The position numbers were made by a program, and so were the translations under genes. From Chitinophaga sp. YR627 (GTDB taxonomy: Bacteria > Bacteroidota > Bacteroidia > Chitinophagales > Chitinophagaceae), in contig NZ_FOUX01000005.1 of assembly GCF_900114995.1 (NCBI RefSeq), positions 186,001 through 250,000 on the forward strand: a DNA stretch of 64,000 nucleotides, given 5' to 3'. The notes under the pieces are model-generated. The model saw nothing but the letters and a program-made list of their open reading frames with translations. It was not told the origin of the DNA and made no database searches. Positions 16,423 to 24,607 of this stretch are shown here, piece after piece. Numbering within the stretch: position 1 is the stretch's first letter; each line of letters starts with the position of its first letter.

Positions 16423-16614
16423 TTGATTCATCAAACGAAAAAACTGAAGAATCTAAAAAATCAAAAAACAAAAGAAGAACTGAACAAAGAAGTTGTAGTC
16501 CGCTGGTTTACTCATTTCTGGGGCGAAACCGTTGATCTGTCAATCGTGGATGAAATTGCCTCATCGGAAATGCTGTTGAAGTATTCATTACTCAGCCAAT
16601 TCTGCAATAAATAA
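16423..16614 (+). pseudogene. N-terminal remnant of a SnoaL/ester-cyclase-like gene
   Basis: The frame encodes about 63 residues whose middle part (NKEVVVRWFTHFWG, then DLSIVDEIASSEMLLKYSL) resembles the first helix and strand of SnoaL-like NTF2-fold proteins of roughly 130 residues. It ends abruptly after that with no sign of the remaining fold in any frame before the next gene. Codon use is AT-rich like its surroundings. This is most likely a truncated relic; a short functional protein cannot be excluded. Confidence 0.45.
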
Positions 16615-16655
16615 TAACAACAATTATCATAACCTGCAACAACGCAATTAACGGG

Positions 16656-16686
16656 TTGTACACAGTCTAATGATACACGAACTTTG
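16656..16686 (+). promoter_or_regulatory. Promoter of the alkyltransferase gene
   Basis: TTG at 16656-16658 and GAACTTTG at 16679-16686 (one mismatch to TAnnTTTG), 20 bp apart, ending 20 bp before the ATG at 16707. Confidence 0.5.
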
Positions 16687-16706
16687 GTATATAAAGTATT
16701 TAAATC

Positions 16707-17459
16707 ATGGAAACACAATTTAAAAAAATACTGACAGCAATTAATAAAGTCGCTGCCATAAAATCTGAAAATGATCTGTTTGAGCAAAGTCCGCTTTTTC
16801 AAAAAGAAGAAAGACAGTTATTAGAGCAATGGTCTGGAAAAACGATCAGCCAAATTAAAAAAGTACTCTCTCCCACCTACGGTAAAAGTCAGGCTTCATT
16901 TAATCCATTTACTGGCAACAACGGGCCAACGTGGATGCCGGTAATCTTTTCCAGATTTGACGAAAATTCCAGACCCACAATTTTCTACTCTTGCGAAAAC
17001 ACTGATTTTGGTAGGGTCATTATCGCTTCAACCGACGAAGGAATTTGCTATTTAACCTTCTTTAGCGGTGATGAAAGCAAAGCAGAAAAAATTCTACAGG
17101 AAGAATTTCCAGCTTCACAAATCTTAAATGAGAAAAATACAAATATAGAAACTGCGCTAAATTATCTGGATGGCGATAATACAAATCCGGTTCCGCTGCA
17201 TGTAAAGGGAACTCCTGCTCAACTGAAGATCTGGGAGGCGCTTTGTACAATACCTGCCGGGGGCTTTATCTCTTATGGGACATTGGCAAAAGCAACTAAC
17301 AACATAGCCCGGGAAGTTGGCATTGCCATGGGCGACAACCGCATTGCAATGTTAATACCCTGCCATAGAGTAATAAAATCAACCGGAGAGTTGGGACAAT
17401 ATCATTGGGGAGCTATACGTAAACGTGCAATGATTATTAAAGAGGCCGTAATAATATAA
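16707..17459 (+). CDS. Methylated-DNA-[protein]-cysteine S-methyltransferase with an N-terminal extension
   Basis: 250 residues. The C-terminal ~165 residues form the alkyltransferase: ribonuclease-like part (GRVIIASTDEGICYLTFF), then the DNA-binding and active-site part with SYGTLAKATNN and IPCHRVI (acceptor Cys219). It transfers methyl groups from O6-methylguanine irreversibly to that Cys. The first ~85 residues are helical and contain LLEQWSGKTISQIKKVLSP, resembling the linker after the AraC-type HTH in Ada proteins but without a recognisable HTH, so the gene may derive from an Ada-like fusion (inference). A stand-alone Ada zinc-binding domain gene follows 37 bp downstream. Confidence 0.88.
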   Translation: METQFKKILTAINKVAAIKSENDLFEQSPLFQKEERQLLEQWSGKTISQIKKVLSPTYGKSQASFNPFTGNNGPTWMPVIFSRFDENSRPTIFYSCENTDFGRVIIASTDEGICYLTFFSGDESKAEKILQEEFPASQILNEKNTNIETALNYLDGDNTNPVPLHVKGTPAQLKIWEALCTIPAGGFISYGTLAKATNNIAREVGIAMGDNRIAMLIPCHRVIKSTGELGQYHWGAIRKRAMIIKEAVII

Positions 17460-17496
17460 AGCATAGGGTTCAATAAAACAATACAAACAGCATAAC

Positions 17497-17763
17497 ATGA
17501 TAGCCCATATAGATATGGGAAGCAGTCCCGAAGAAAGGAGAAAAGCTGCCATTTTTTTAATTCGCAAATGTTGCATAACATTGGGTGGATATAAGAAAGA
17601 AAAAATTTACGGATTACTTAGTTGTTCTTCAGGCAAAAGAATGAAAGTTGAAAATCGCGTGTTTTTTAAAAATGAAGTTGAAGCAATTACAAATGGATAT
17701 AGACCCTGTGGCCATTGCATGAAAGAAAAATATGAACAATGGAAGACAGCAAAAAATAAGTAG
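17497..17763 (+). CDS. Stand-alone Ada metal-binding-domain protein
   Basis: 88 residues. The C-terminal half follows the Ada N-terminal zinc domain: KIYGLLSCSSGKRMK, then NRVFFKNEVEAITNGYRPCGHCMK. Cys43, Cys71 and Cys74 match three of Ada's four zinc Cys. The position matching Ada's methyl-accepting Cys38 appears to be Gly39, so phosphotriester repair by the Ada mechanism is doubtful. It lies 37 bp after an alkyltransferase gene in the same direction and probably shares its transcript. The protein could bind zinc and damaged DNA, or act structurally; this is inference. Confidence 0.78.
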   Translation: MIAHIDMGSSPEERRKAAIFLIRKCCITLGGYKKEKIYGLLSCSSGKRMKVENRVFFKNEVEAITNGYRPCGHCMKEKYEQWKTAKNK

Positions 17764-17933
17764 TGACCGGATGGCGCATTGGAAACAGCCCTGGCGCCCC
17801 ACCTGCTTGAAAGATATAGACCACGACTCAAGATTATCAGAATTATAAAAATCGTTCATGAAAAATTGGGCTGATTATGCTGATCATCATTTGTCCAATC
17901 ATTATGTAGTTTACCATCAAATCTATATATCAA

Positions 17934-18731
17934 ATGTCCCCATCTAAAAAAAACAAAAAAGTAAGTGCATCCGTAGCGATTGATTATAGCAGTTTTGCTG
18001 ATAAATGTGTTGAAGAATTGAAAGTACTGCAGGATAACCTTACCAACGAATATGATTTAGACTGGTACGAGAATTGGTTTTATAATCACGCTACTGGTCT
18101 TTTAACATTTTCAACTGGCGACAAGGAATTAAATTTTAGATATTTCGATGTAGGTAGTTACTCAGAAAGATCAAAAACATGGAAATGGTCCTGGGACAAT
18201 ACATCCACTCCTGACGAAATAAAAGAAAAGACTCAACTTGTTAGATCGTTTGGAGAAAGGTCGAACTTTCCAAAACTAATAACTGGTCAATTTGAAAGTA
18301 ACGAAGCTGAATCCTGGGAGTTTGCAGCAATTGCAACCAAATTGTCAAATGGAATTGGAGTTTACAGGCCTGTCAACGACAAACAGCTAATGATCTTTTT
18401 AGTCATTACTGAATTTGTTGACAACGAAACTGCTAAAAACATCAAAGACAGGTATGTTAAATGCAGCACGCATGAATATCGGCGAAGAGCATTTGTTTGC
18501 AGGCACCTCAATGCGACAACAAAAGTAGGATTTGAAGAAGCATTTGAAACTGTTGAAGGCATGGAACTTTTAGAAGATGACGACTTCCAGGCGTGGTGTA
18601 ATGAGTGTGAAGCTGTAAGACTACAGGAAGGAGAATGGAATGACAAGTCAATGGCATTTGCCCGGATAAAAGTTGTTTGCGAAAAATGCTACTTTGAAAT
18701 GAAAGCGCTAAATCTTAATACGGACATATAA
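17934..18731 (+). CDS. Conserved hypothetical protein (DUF6882-like) with a Cys-rich tail
   Basis: 265 residues, cytosolic, no signal peptide. The N-terminal ~150 residues contain DWYENWFYNHATGLLTFSTGD and KTWKWSWDN, then WEFAAIATKLSNGIGVYRP, a pattern I associate with DUF6882-type proteins (moderate certainty). The C-terminal region has paired Cys/His (FVCRHL, WCNECEAVRL, VVCEKCYFEMK), suggesting a zinc-binding module. Function unknown. Flanked by 170 bp without genes upstream and a shared terminator downstream. Confidence 0.7.
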   Translation: MSPSKKNKKVSASVAIDYSSFADKCVEELKVLQDNLTNEYDLDWYENWFYNHATGLLTFSTGDKELNFRYFDVGSYSERSKTWKWSWDNTSTPDEIKEKTQLVRSFGERSNFPKLITGQFESNEAESWEFAAIATKLSNGIGVYRPVNDKQLMIFLVITEFVDNETAKNIKDRYVKCSTHEYRRRAFVCRHLNATTKVGFEEAFETVEGMELLEDDDFQAWCNECEAVRLQEGEWNDKSMAFARIKVVCEKCYFEMKALNLNTDI

Positions 18732-18736
18732 TAAAA

Positions 18737-18763
18737 AACACCGCAGGTCCCCCCTGCGGTGTT
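18737..18763. terminator. Terminator between convergent genes
   Basis: Perfect 11-bp stem AACACCGCAGG / CCTGCGGTGTT with a 5-nt C-rich loop. The T run is on the minus strand, so it mainly ends the leftward gene at 18781-19167. Confidence 0.85.
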
Positions 18764-18780
18764 CAAACTATTGCGCCCTT

Positions 18781-19167
18781 TTATGATTTGTAATAGCTCC
18801 TTTTAGCTTCTAACACTGCCTGATCGCGTTCCTGTTTGAAGGTCCGGACCTGTGCGCGGCGCTCTTTACCTGTCAGACTTTTATCCAGCTTAACAGACTC
18901 GATCTTGTCCGCATAGTCATTTCTGATATCTGCGATCTGCATATCAAGTTTGGTTGGCTGATATGGTGCGGCTGCATACGGGTAACCGTAAGGAGCTCCG
19001 TAGTAGAAACCAAATGGTGAGAAATAAGGATTATAAAACCCGCCTCCTACAACAACTGTAGTCCTGGGATAAAATCCCCCTCTGAACCCACCTCCATGCA
19101 TTGGAGGCATTGCTGAAGCTACTTGCACCATGGCTGTCAGAACTAATACTATTATTACCTTTTTCAT
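18781..19167 (-). CDS. Small secreted Gly/Tyr/Pro-rich protein
   Basis: 128 residues with a signal peptide (MKKVIIVLVLTAMVQVASA). Residues 20-70 are low-complexity and rich in Gly, Tyr, Phe and Pro (for example GGGFRGGFYP, SPFGFYYGAPYGYPYAA). The C-terminal ~55 residues are helical and highly charged. Such two-part small exported proteins are common in Bacteroidota and have no assigned role. Its terminator lies at 18737-18763. Confidence 0.72.
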   Translation of the reverse strand: MKKVIIVLVLTAMVQVASAMPPMHGGGFRGGFYPRTTVVVGGGFYNPYFSPFGFYYGAPYGYPYAAAPYQPTKLDMQIADIRNDYADKIESVKLDKSLTGKERRAQVRTFKQERDQAVLEAKRSYYKS

Positions 19168-19298
19168 GATTGCTGGTTTTTATGATTATTTGACAGCTTT
19201 TAATCAAAAAGATTTAATCTCTTTTACAGCTTTAGCATAGCATTAACAGTCGCCTTTATCTGTACAACTTTTGTATATTTATCGCATTGATTATCTAT

Positions 19299-19397
19299 AT
19301 GAACAATCCTGTTACATTACTGGTACCTGAAAAGACAGATGTGGAGTTTGATCAGGTCATTGACGCCTGGCAAAAGAGAGGCGGCAACCGTCAATAA
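19299..19397 (+). pseudogene. Short open frame, possible truncated gene start
   Basis: 32 codons from ATG 19299 to TAA 19395-19397, beginning MNNPVTLLVPEKTDVEFDQV and ending QKRGGNRQ. The start reads like the beginning of a larger enzyme (beta strand, then helix), and a TATATTTA -7-like element lies at 19273-19280, but nothing downstream continues it. It may be the relic of a deleted gene or a small protein; evidence is weak. Confidence 0.3.
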
Positions 19398-19479
19398 CCC
19401 CCATCAATTAAAAGGCCCGGAAAACTTAATTTCCAGACCTTGCCTTTATATAACTATTTCAAAACCTGCATGTGTACCG

Positions 19480-19752
19480 CTACTCCGCTGTCGTCGGATC
19501 AATAATGGTAGTTATCTCATTGATCGCATTAGCAGGAAAACCTCCCTTCTGTGCATGCTCTCTGATCATCTCTGCATTCGGGGCTATATAAACACAGTAT
19601 ATCTTATCGCCTGTAACATAGCTATGCACCCATTGGATCTGGGGGCCCATATTACTTAGTACACCACAGGAAGCCTGTGATACACCCTTTAGCTCATCGG
19701 TGGTCAACCGGCCGGCTCCCGGTAACTCACGTTCTATTACGTATTTCGGCAT
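19480..19752 (-). CDS. DUF4242 (nickel-binding-like) small protein
   Basis: 90 residues from ATG 19752 (MPKYVIERELPGAG), a start typical of DUF4242 proteins; the longer frame to 19929 runs through the terminator at 19832-19859 and is rejected. The family pattern continues with VSYVTGDKIYCVYIAP-like strands and a C-terminal INEITTIIDPTTAE. DUF4242 members are small ferredoxin-like-fold proteins; their role is not established, and metal binding is only suggested for the family. Confidence 0.82.
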   Translation of the reverse strand: MPKYVIERELPGAGRLTTDELKGVSQASCGVLSNMGPQIQWVHSYVTGDKIYCVYIAPNAEMIREHAQKGGFPANAINEITTIIDPTTAE

Positions 19753-19831
19753 AGTTGTAGATTTAATTTGTGTAACTATCAGATTGATAACAATCCAGGA
19801 TATTTTTAGTTCTGTTGCCGTAAAACAAAAA

Positions 19832-19859
19832 GCCCTCCAGCAGATATCTGCTGAAGGGC
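19832..19859 (-). terminator. Intrinsic terminator of the gene at 19886-20461
   Basis: Stem GCCCT-CAGCAGA paired with TCTGCTG-GGGC across a short symmetric palindrome, followed on the minus strand by a T-rich run (TTTTTGTTTTA). Confidence 0.75.
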
Positions 19860-19885
19860 CTGCGCCTTGTTTCGGACTTATATGA

Positions 19886-20461
19886 TTAAGGACGGCCTTT
19901 CGGCTTCGGAATGGCCTTGTATTTGCCATTTTTGCCCATTGGATCAGCTATAAATGTACCGTTCACCTTTTTATCGATCTTCTCCGTGTACTCGGCATCA
20001 TATACGATCTTTCCTTTATTGATCTCATAGAATTTAGCCGGAACATAGTATACAGAATCAGCAGAAGGATAAGCTTCACTCACCTCACTACCACCAAACT
20101 CCAGCAGTCCGTCGTGATCCCAGTCTTTAATGTCTGAACTGATAGTCGTCATCACCGAGTCAGCCACGGAATTGTTTATACTGAATATATATAATCTGTT
20201 CTTCTTCGGTGCAGCTGATTTCACATCCAGGAACAGGAATACGTTTCCTTTATCCTCTTCCAGGCGATTGCGTTTGCTGGCATAGTTGATACTATCTTCC
20301 GCAAAATGAAAAGTCTTATTGCCATTCACGATAATGGTGCCTTTATACACCGAGATCTGCTGTTGTTTGCTACTGGTAAAACTTAAGCCTGTCTTTGGTT
20401 TCTGTGCCAGTGCCGGAAGACTGATCATCAGCAGAAAACAATATATGAGTCTGAAACGCAT
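19886..20461 (-). CDS. Secreted hypothetical protein with a Ca-loop-like motif
   Basis: About 191 residues from ATG 20461, where the signal peptide MRFRLIYCFLLMISLPALAQ begins; the frame upstream to 20557 lacks coding character. The mature protein is strand-rich and holds DWDHDGLLEFGG, an Asp-x-Asp-x-Asp-Gly loop like those of VCBS/FG-GAP calcium sites. The C-terminus is basic (KYKAIPKPKGRP). Probably periplasmic or outer surface. It is divergent from the lipoprotein gene at 20737. Confidence 0.7.
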   Translation of the reverse strand: MRFRLIYCFLLMISLPALAQKPKTGLSFTSSKQQQISVYKGTIIVNGNKTFHFAEDSINYASKRNRLEEDKGNVFLFLDVKSAAPKKNRLYIFSINNSVADSVMTTISSDIKDWDHDGLLEFGGSEVSEAYPSADSVYYVPAKFYEINKGKIVYDAEYTEKIDKKVNGTFIADPMGKNGKYKAIPKPKGRP

Positions 20462-20736
20462 AACGATATTTTTAAATTCAAGGCTGAACTTAAGCAAATT
20501 TTGTGGATTTAGCACAGAGTCCCTGTTTAATCTATGATCAGCAAGCGGGCTTTGCAAATATTTTTCCTCGTCCCGCGTAAATTCAGTAGCTTCACAATCA
20601 ATTAGTTCTCAATATATCTGCATGGGGAATACGATTATTGAACGGCTATAATACTACAACTCCAATTCCATCGGTCAGCCTTCAGACACATCACATTTGC
20701 ACCCAAACAAATCTGTCACCTCTTAAATACCACAAC

Positions 20737-21297
20737 ATGAAATCGTTCCTTTTTCTGCTTTGCAGCATTTCATTGGCTGTCGCCTGTAATAACAATGTCA
20801 GGACATCTGACAGCAATCATAGTGATAACAGTACACCGGCACTTTCCACTACTGAAGAAACACCGGATTATCCTTTTCAGTTAAAAGAAGCATACAAAGA
20901 CTGGCAACCGGGTAACAGGAAAAATGCATGGGTTGTCATGAAAATGCTGAAAGCATGGGAAACTAAGAATGTAACAGAATGTGCGTCTTATTTCGGAGAT
21001 AGCGTCAGACTGCAACTGGACTATTTCGAGAAGGTCGTTAAACATGATAGCCTTCCCGCCATGCTGGAACAATCCCTGGCCGACTTCGCAAGTGTAAAAA
21101 TTCAGATGGATGACTGGGAATCCGTTATATCAAAAGACCAGCAGGAAGAATGGGTTACACTATGGTATAAACAAAGCTGGGTAGATAAAAAAGGGAAAGC
21201 AGATTCACTGGCTATTACCGACGATGCAAAAATAGTGAATGGAAAAATAGTGGTATTTGACGAAAAAATCAGACATTTCCCTGCTGCTAAAAAATAA
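20737..21297 (+). CDS. Lipoprotein with an NTF2/SnoaL-like domain
   Basis: About 186 residues from ATG 20737. The signal MKSFLFLLCSISLAVAC ends in a lipobox Cys17, so it should be membrane anchored. After a Ser/Thr-rich linker, residues 55-186 have the NTF2-like pattern: MKMLKAWETKNVTECASYFGDSVRL, then DDWESVI, WVTLWYKQSW and ITDDAKIVNGKIVVFDEKI. Function unknown, perhaps ligand binding. It is followed 29 bp later by a secreted protein gene in the same direction. Confidence 0.75.
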   Translation: MKSFLFLLCSISLAVACNNNVRTSDSNHSDNSTPALSTTEETPDYPFQLKEAYKDWQPGNRKNAWVVMKMLKAWETKNVTECASYFGDSVRLQLDYFEKVVKHDSLPAMLEQSLADFASVKIQMDDWESVISKDQQEEWVTLWYKQSWVDKKGKADSLAITDDAKIVNGKIVVFDEKIRHFPAAKK

Positions 21298-21326
21298 CCA
21301 TCGCGCATCACATAAAGAACAGTATC

Positions 21327-21890
21327 ATGAAAAAATTGTTATTGATCATCCCTTTATTCATTGCACAGGCGCTGCATAGTCAGCAAAACGGGAAACTCTC
21401 CCCTACTGCCGCCCTGCTCTTTAAAGCAGTTAAAACAACACTCACAGTGAACGAGCAGAATCAGATCGCTGCCAGACTGGGCTTTCTTCCCTCCGGTGAT
21501 AAATCACAGCCTTTTATTCAGGATAAGGATAGCAAAGATTATCCTTTTGCCGCCAGCGTGTATGCCACAGATATGAACAAGGACGGTACTGAAGAGATCT
21601 TTGTTGTATTTGGTAACACTTTCACCTCCGGTAATGCCGGCTCCAGCGTTGTGCTCTTTATCAAAAATACAACGGGAACATATGTTGAAAATCTCGGATT
21701 CCCTGGTATGGCGCCCGATGTATTGGCTACTAACAGTCAGGGGTATCCGGACCTGCTTATCGGCGGACCAGGCATGGAGTTTCCCGTCTGGAGATGGAAC
21801 GGGAAGACCTATAAATTCTACAAAAGTGTTAAAGATGCGGATTATGAAAAGCTGAAAAAGGTCGGCCTGGAAAGCATTCGCAAACAATAA
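21327..21890 (+). CDS. Secreted FG-GAP/VCBS-like protein
   Basis: 187 residues with a signal peptide (MKKLLLIIPLFIAQALHSQ). It contains TDMNKDGTEEIFVVFGN, an Asp-x-Asn-x-Asp-Gly calcium-loop-like motif followed by a strand, and a second strand unit DLLIGGPGMEFPVWRWNGKTYKFY. This resembles one or two blades of an FG-GAP/VCBS propeller found in many exported Bacteroidota proteins. It is probably cotranscribed with the lipoprotein upstream (29-bp gap). Function unknown. Confidence 0.72.
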   Translation: MKKLLLIIPLFIAQALHSQQNGKLSPTAALLFKAVKTTLTVNEQNQIAARLGFLPSGDKSQPFIQDKDSKDYPFAASVYATDMNKDGTEEIFVVFGNTFTSGNAGSSVVLFIKNTTGTYVENLGFPGMAPDVLATNSQGYPDLLIGGPGMEFPVWRWNGKTYKFYKSVKDADYEKLKKVGLESIRKQ

Positions 21891-21942
21891 TTTTACAGTG
21901 TTAGAAAATGGTGAGATGCGCAATATTTGCTAATTTGATGTC

Positions 21943-22455
21943 ATGCAGCACTTTTATAAGTACATGAATACGCCTGTTGGCAGACTTACGCTGATCGGCA
22001 GTGACGAAGGACTGGCGGCGATTCTGTGGGAGAATGACAATCCCGGCAGAGTACGTCCGAAAGCAGATATAAGACATGATCAGCATCCTGTATTGATAGA
22101 AACAGAACGACAACTACAGGAGTACTTTAATGGTGAGCGGAATACGTTTGACATAACACTCGCAGCGATCGGCACCGATTTTCAGAAAGAGGTATGGGAA
22201 GCTTTATCCACCATCCCTTATGGTCAGACGCGCAGCTATACACAGATCGCACATCAGATAGGTAAACCGAAAGCAGTACGTGCAGTAGGCGCTGCCAATG
22301 GCAGAAATCCTATTTCGATCATTGTGCCGTGTCACCGGGTGATCGGTGCGTCAGGCTCACTGACCGGCTTCGCAGGTGGCCTTCCGGCAAAAGCGTCGTT
22401 ACTGTCGCTGGAAGATACCAATGGAGCGGCATCACAGCTCTCCCTGAAATTATAA
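21943..22455 (+). CDS. ogt: Methylated-DNA-[protein]-cysteine S-methyltransferase
   Basis: 170 residues, normal length for Ogt. The C-terminal active-site region carries YGQTRSYTQIAHQIGKPKAVRAVG and IIVPCHRVIGASGSLTGFAGG, with acceptor Cys130. It repairs O6-alkylguanine in DNA by direct transfer. The N-terminal domain begins with TPVGRLTLIGSDEGLAAILW, as in standard members. This is the second alkyltransferase within 6 kb; it is the canonical form, whereas the one at 16707 has an unusual N-terminal extension. A good terminator follows. Confidence 0.95.
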   Translation: MQHFYKYMNTPVGRLTLIGSDEGLAAILWENDNPGRVRPKADIRHDQHPVLIETERQLQEYFNGERNTFDITLAAIGTDFQKEVWEALSTIPYGQTRSYTQIAHQIGKPKAVRAVGAANGRNPISIIVPCHRVIGASGSLTGFAGGLPAKASLLSLEDTNGAASQLSLKL

Positions 22456-22475
22456 AAATAACTTACCCGAAATTA

Positions 22476-22519
22476 AAATGTCCTGAAAACGCTTGTGTAA
22501 AGCTGTCTTCAGGACATTT
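22476..22519 (+). terminator. Intrinsic terminator after ogt
   Basis: Perfect 12-bp stem AAATGTCCTGAA / TTCAGGACATTT with a 20-nt loop, followed by CCTTTTT. Confidence 0.75.
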
Positions 22520-22543
22520 CCTTTTTCAGTATAACAAGTAGTA

Positions 22544-22915
22544 CTACATCTTCATACCACCTTCGATCACGCCTATCAGTTTCTTTGTTACCAGTTTGTC
22601 TCCGTCGAAGAAAGATACAGTAGCAGTATCTTTGATCATAAACTGAGAACCTTTCCAGTAAGCAACATCTCCTTTAAAATTATCCAATTTCAGTAACTGT
22701 CCGGTAGCATTATTCTGTACCTGGATATATGCGAGTGAAGTAACTTCTTCTTTTGAAAGATTTATGTAAAACGTGTAATAGTAACTGGCATCTTTCTGGA
22801 ATCCTATCTCTGTAAAAGTTGCTTTAGCAATCTTTGCATCTGCACCTTTTCCGAAGATAGAAGAAACAGCAACAACAACGACAAATAATAACAGATAGAG
22901 TACTCTCTTGTTCAT
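22544..22915 (-). CDS. Small exported hypothetical protein
   Basis: 123 residues. A hydrophobic N-terminal segment (MNKRVLYLLLFVVVVAVSSIFG) is a signal peptide or anchor. The remainder is strand-rich with Tyr/Thr/Lys (DASYYYTFYINLS, IQVQNNATGQLLKLDNFKGD). No enzyme motif. It converges on ogt and shares the terminator region. Function unknown. Confidence 0.68.
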   Translation of the reverse strand: MNKRVLYLLLFVVVVAVSSIFGKGADAKIAKATFTEIGFQKDASYYYTFYINLSKEEVTSLAYIQVQNNATGQLLKLDNFKGDVAYWKGSQFMIKDTATVSFFDGDKLVTKKLIGVIEGGMKM

Positions 22916-23374
22916 AGGCCTTGGCTTTATTGATAAAATGAATCTTATTCTTCCAACAATTTAACAAATTATTATATATAAATAAAGCTTTTATTGTCTA
23001 TGGGGATAAAAAAAATCTCTTCTTGCCCCCTTATTTAGCCAAAACAACTGCATACACCATGATTATCAATGTTTTTCTTCTTTGAACCAGCCTTAGGGCC
23101 CACCCAATATTTTTTTCCCGTTTTCCCCGGACTCCCCTCTTTTAACCACCAGACACAAAAGCAGTTATGTTTTTATGGCTCATCAAATTCCTCCTGATCC
23201 ATATACCGGCATCTACCCTACGAAAAAGAAATACTTTAAAAATTTCTTTAACGCTTGTACGCATATCACGTATTAATTCTTGTCATATATGAAACGAATA
23301 ATTCAATTGATAATGCGCATTTGTCTTTTTGATTATCTACAATATTTCATATAGCATTATAAAGGTTATAACAG
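22916..23374. other. 459-bp intergenic region between divergent genes
   Basis: AT-rich, with runs such as TTATATATAAATAAAG just upstream of the leftward gene and homopolymer stretches near 23005. No coding frame of substance, no clear -33/-7 pair and no stable structured RNA was recognised. It must hold the promoters of the genes at 22915 (leftward) and 23375 (rightward). Confidence 0.5.
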
Positions 23375-24511
23375 ATGAACAGAATTTTGATGTTTCTCGT
23401 GGCTTGTCTGATATCTATGCCAATGTTCGCTCAAACGACATTCTACATCAGAGGTCAACTCGGGAAACTTCCAGCTCCGGCAAAGGTTTATATAGGATTT
23501 TCAATAGACGGTGATATTGTATATGATTCTGCAGATATAGTGAACGGTACTTTTAAACTTGTACAAGAAACACCTTACCCTGTGAATGCGCTGCTGATGG
23601 TAAGTAAGAACGGTGAACCAGTAAATTTTTTCAGCAACAAAAACGTTGCGCACATATATGTTGAACCCGGCGCCAGCATGTGGCTGACCTCCGATGAAGA
23701 CATTGCAAATTTCGAATCAAACGGTTGTAAATCACAGGATGATTATGCCGGCTATCAGAAACACATGGCCGACATCAATGCAAAGATCGATGCTTTGACA
23801 GCTGAATCATCAAATACCATGTTCTCAGATGTAAGTACCTCCGGTATTGCCGCAAAGAGAAGTTACATGGAACACTTCCGTGCTGCTATGGAAGAGAGAA
23901 AAAAACAGATGAAAGAGTTCATCCAGCAGAATCCGGAAATGTACATCTCTATCGACATTCTGGAAGAATATGCAGGCGCTTTTATCGACTATCAGGACGT
24001 AGAACCGCTCTATAAAATATTAAGTGATAAAACGAAAAAGACAATCAGAGGAAAGGAATTCCTAAAGAAATTAATGGATTCCAAACAGGCAGCTGTAGGT
24101 AGTGACGCCCCTGATTTCTCACAGAAAGATCAGGACGGTAATAAGATATCTTTGTCTTCTTTCAAAGGAAAAGTAGTATTACTGAACTTCTGGGGTAGCT
24201 GGAACTCCGCTTCCAGAATCGAGAACCAGGAACTGAAACAGATAGTTAAAACACTGGACAATAAAAAACTGGTTGTGATCAACGTTGGTCTTGAAGCACG
24301 CAGAGATTACTGGAATAAAGCAATCACTGAAGACAAGCTCACCGGCTACAACGTATCTGATATGAAATACATGAAGAATGAAATTGCGCAGTTGTACAAG
24401 GTTTCAGCAGTACCACAGAATGTACTGATCGATGACTCCGGAAAGATCATCGCAAGAAACCTGAAAGGGAATCAGCTGGAAGAAAAGCTGAAAAGTTTAT
24501 TAGGGAAATAA
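23375..24511 (+). CDS. DUF4369-TlpA-like protein without the CXXC redox motif
   Basis: 378 residues with a signal peptide (MNRILMFLVACLISMPMFAQ). The N-terminal DUF4369-like domain covers about 20-120, a helical linker about 125-240, and a thioredoxin-like domain starts at SDAPDFSQKDQDGNKISLSSFKGK. At the active site the sequence is FWGSWNSASRIEN: the two cysteines of the WCxxC motif are replaced by Asn277 and Ser280. The paralogue at 47527-48669 keeps both (Cys279, Cys282). The cis-Pro region (SAVPQNVLID) is retained, so the fold is intact. Thiol-disulfide exchange is therefore unlikely; a binding or regulatory role is possible. Confidence 0.85.
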   Translation: MNRILMFLVACLISMPMFAQTTFYIRGQLGKLPAPAKVYIGFSIDGDIVYDSADIVNGTFKLVQETPYPVNALLMVSKNGEPVNFFSNKNVAHIYVEPGASMWLTSDEDIANFESNGCKSQDDYAGYQKHMADINAKIDALTAESSNTMFSDVSTSGIAAKRSYMEHFRAAMEERKKQMKEFIQQNPEMYISIDILEEYAGAFIDYQDVEPLYKILSDKTKKTIRGKEFLKKLMDSKQAAVGSDAPDFSQKDQDGNKISLSSFKGKVVLLNFWGSWNSASRIENQELKQIVKTLDNKKLVVINVGLEARRDYWNKAITEDKLTGYNVSDMKYMKNEIAQLYKVSAVPQNVLIDDSGKIIARNLKGNQLEEKLKSLLGK

Positions 24512-24581
24512 TGATTGATGTATACAACAGTGGACGTTAACAAACGGAAACGCTGCTTTAATTTTGCGACTGTAAAAAAAG

Positions 24582-24603
24582 GGCCTCAGTATAAACTGAG
24601 GCC
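24582..24603. terminator. Terminator between convergent genes
   Basis: Stem GGCCTCAG / CTGAGGCC with a 6-nt loop, flanked by AAAAAAAG on the left (T run on the minus strand) and TTTGTTATTTTT on the right, so it acts in both directions. Confidence 0.82.
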
Positions 24604-24607
24604 TTTG

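Noticed and set aside
16302..16535. 77-codon rightward frame before the SnoaL remnant
   Set aside because: Overlaps the remnant in another frame and has low-complexity Lys/Arg-rich sequence without a domain.
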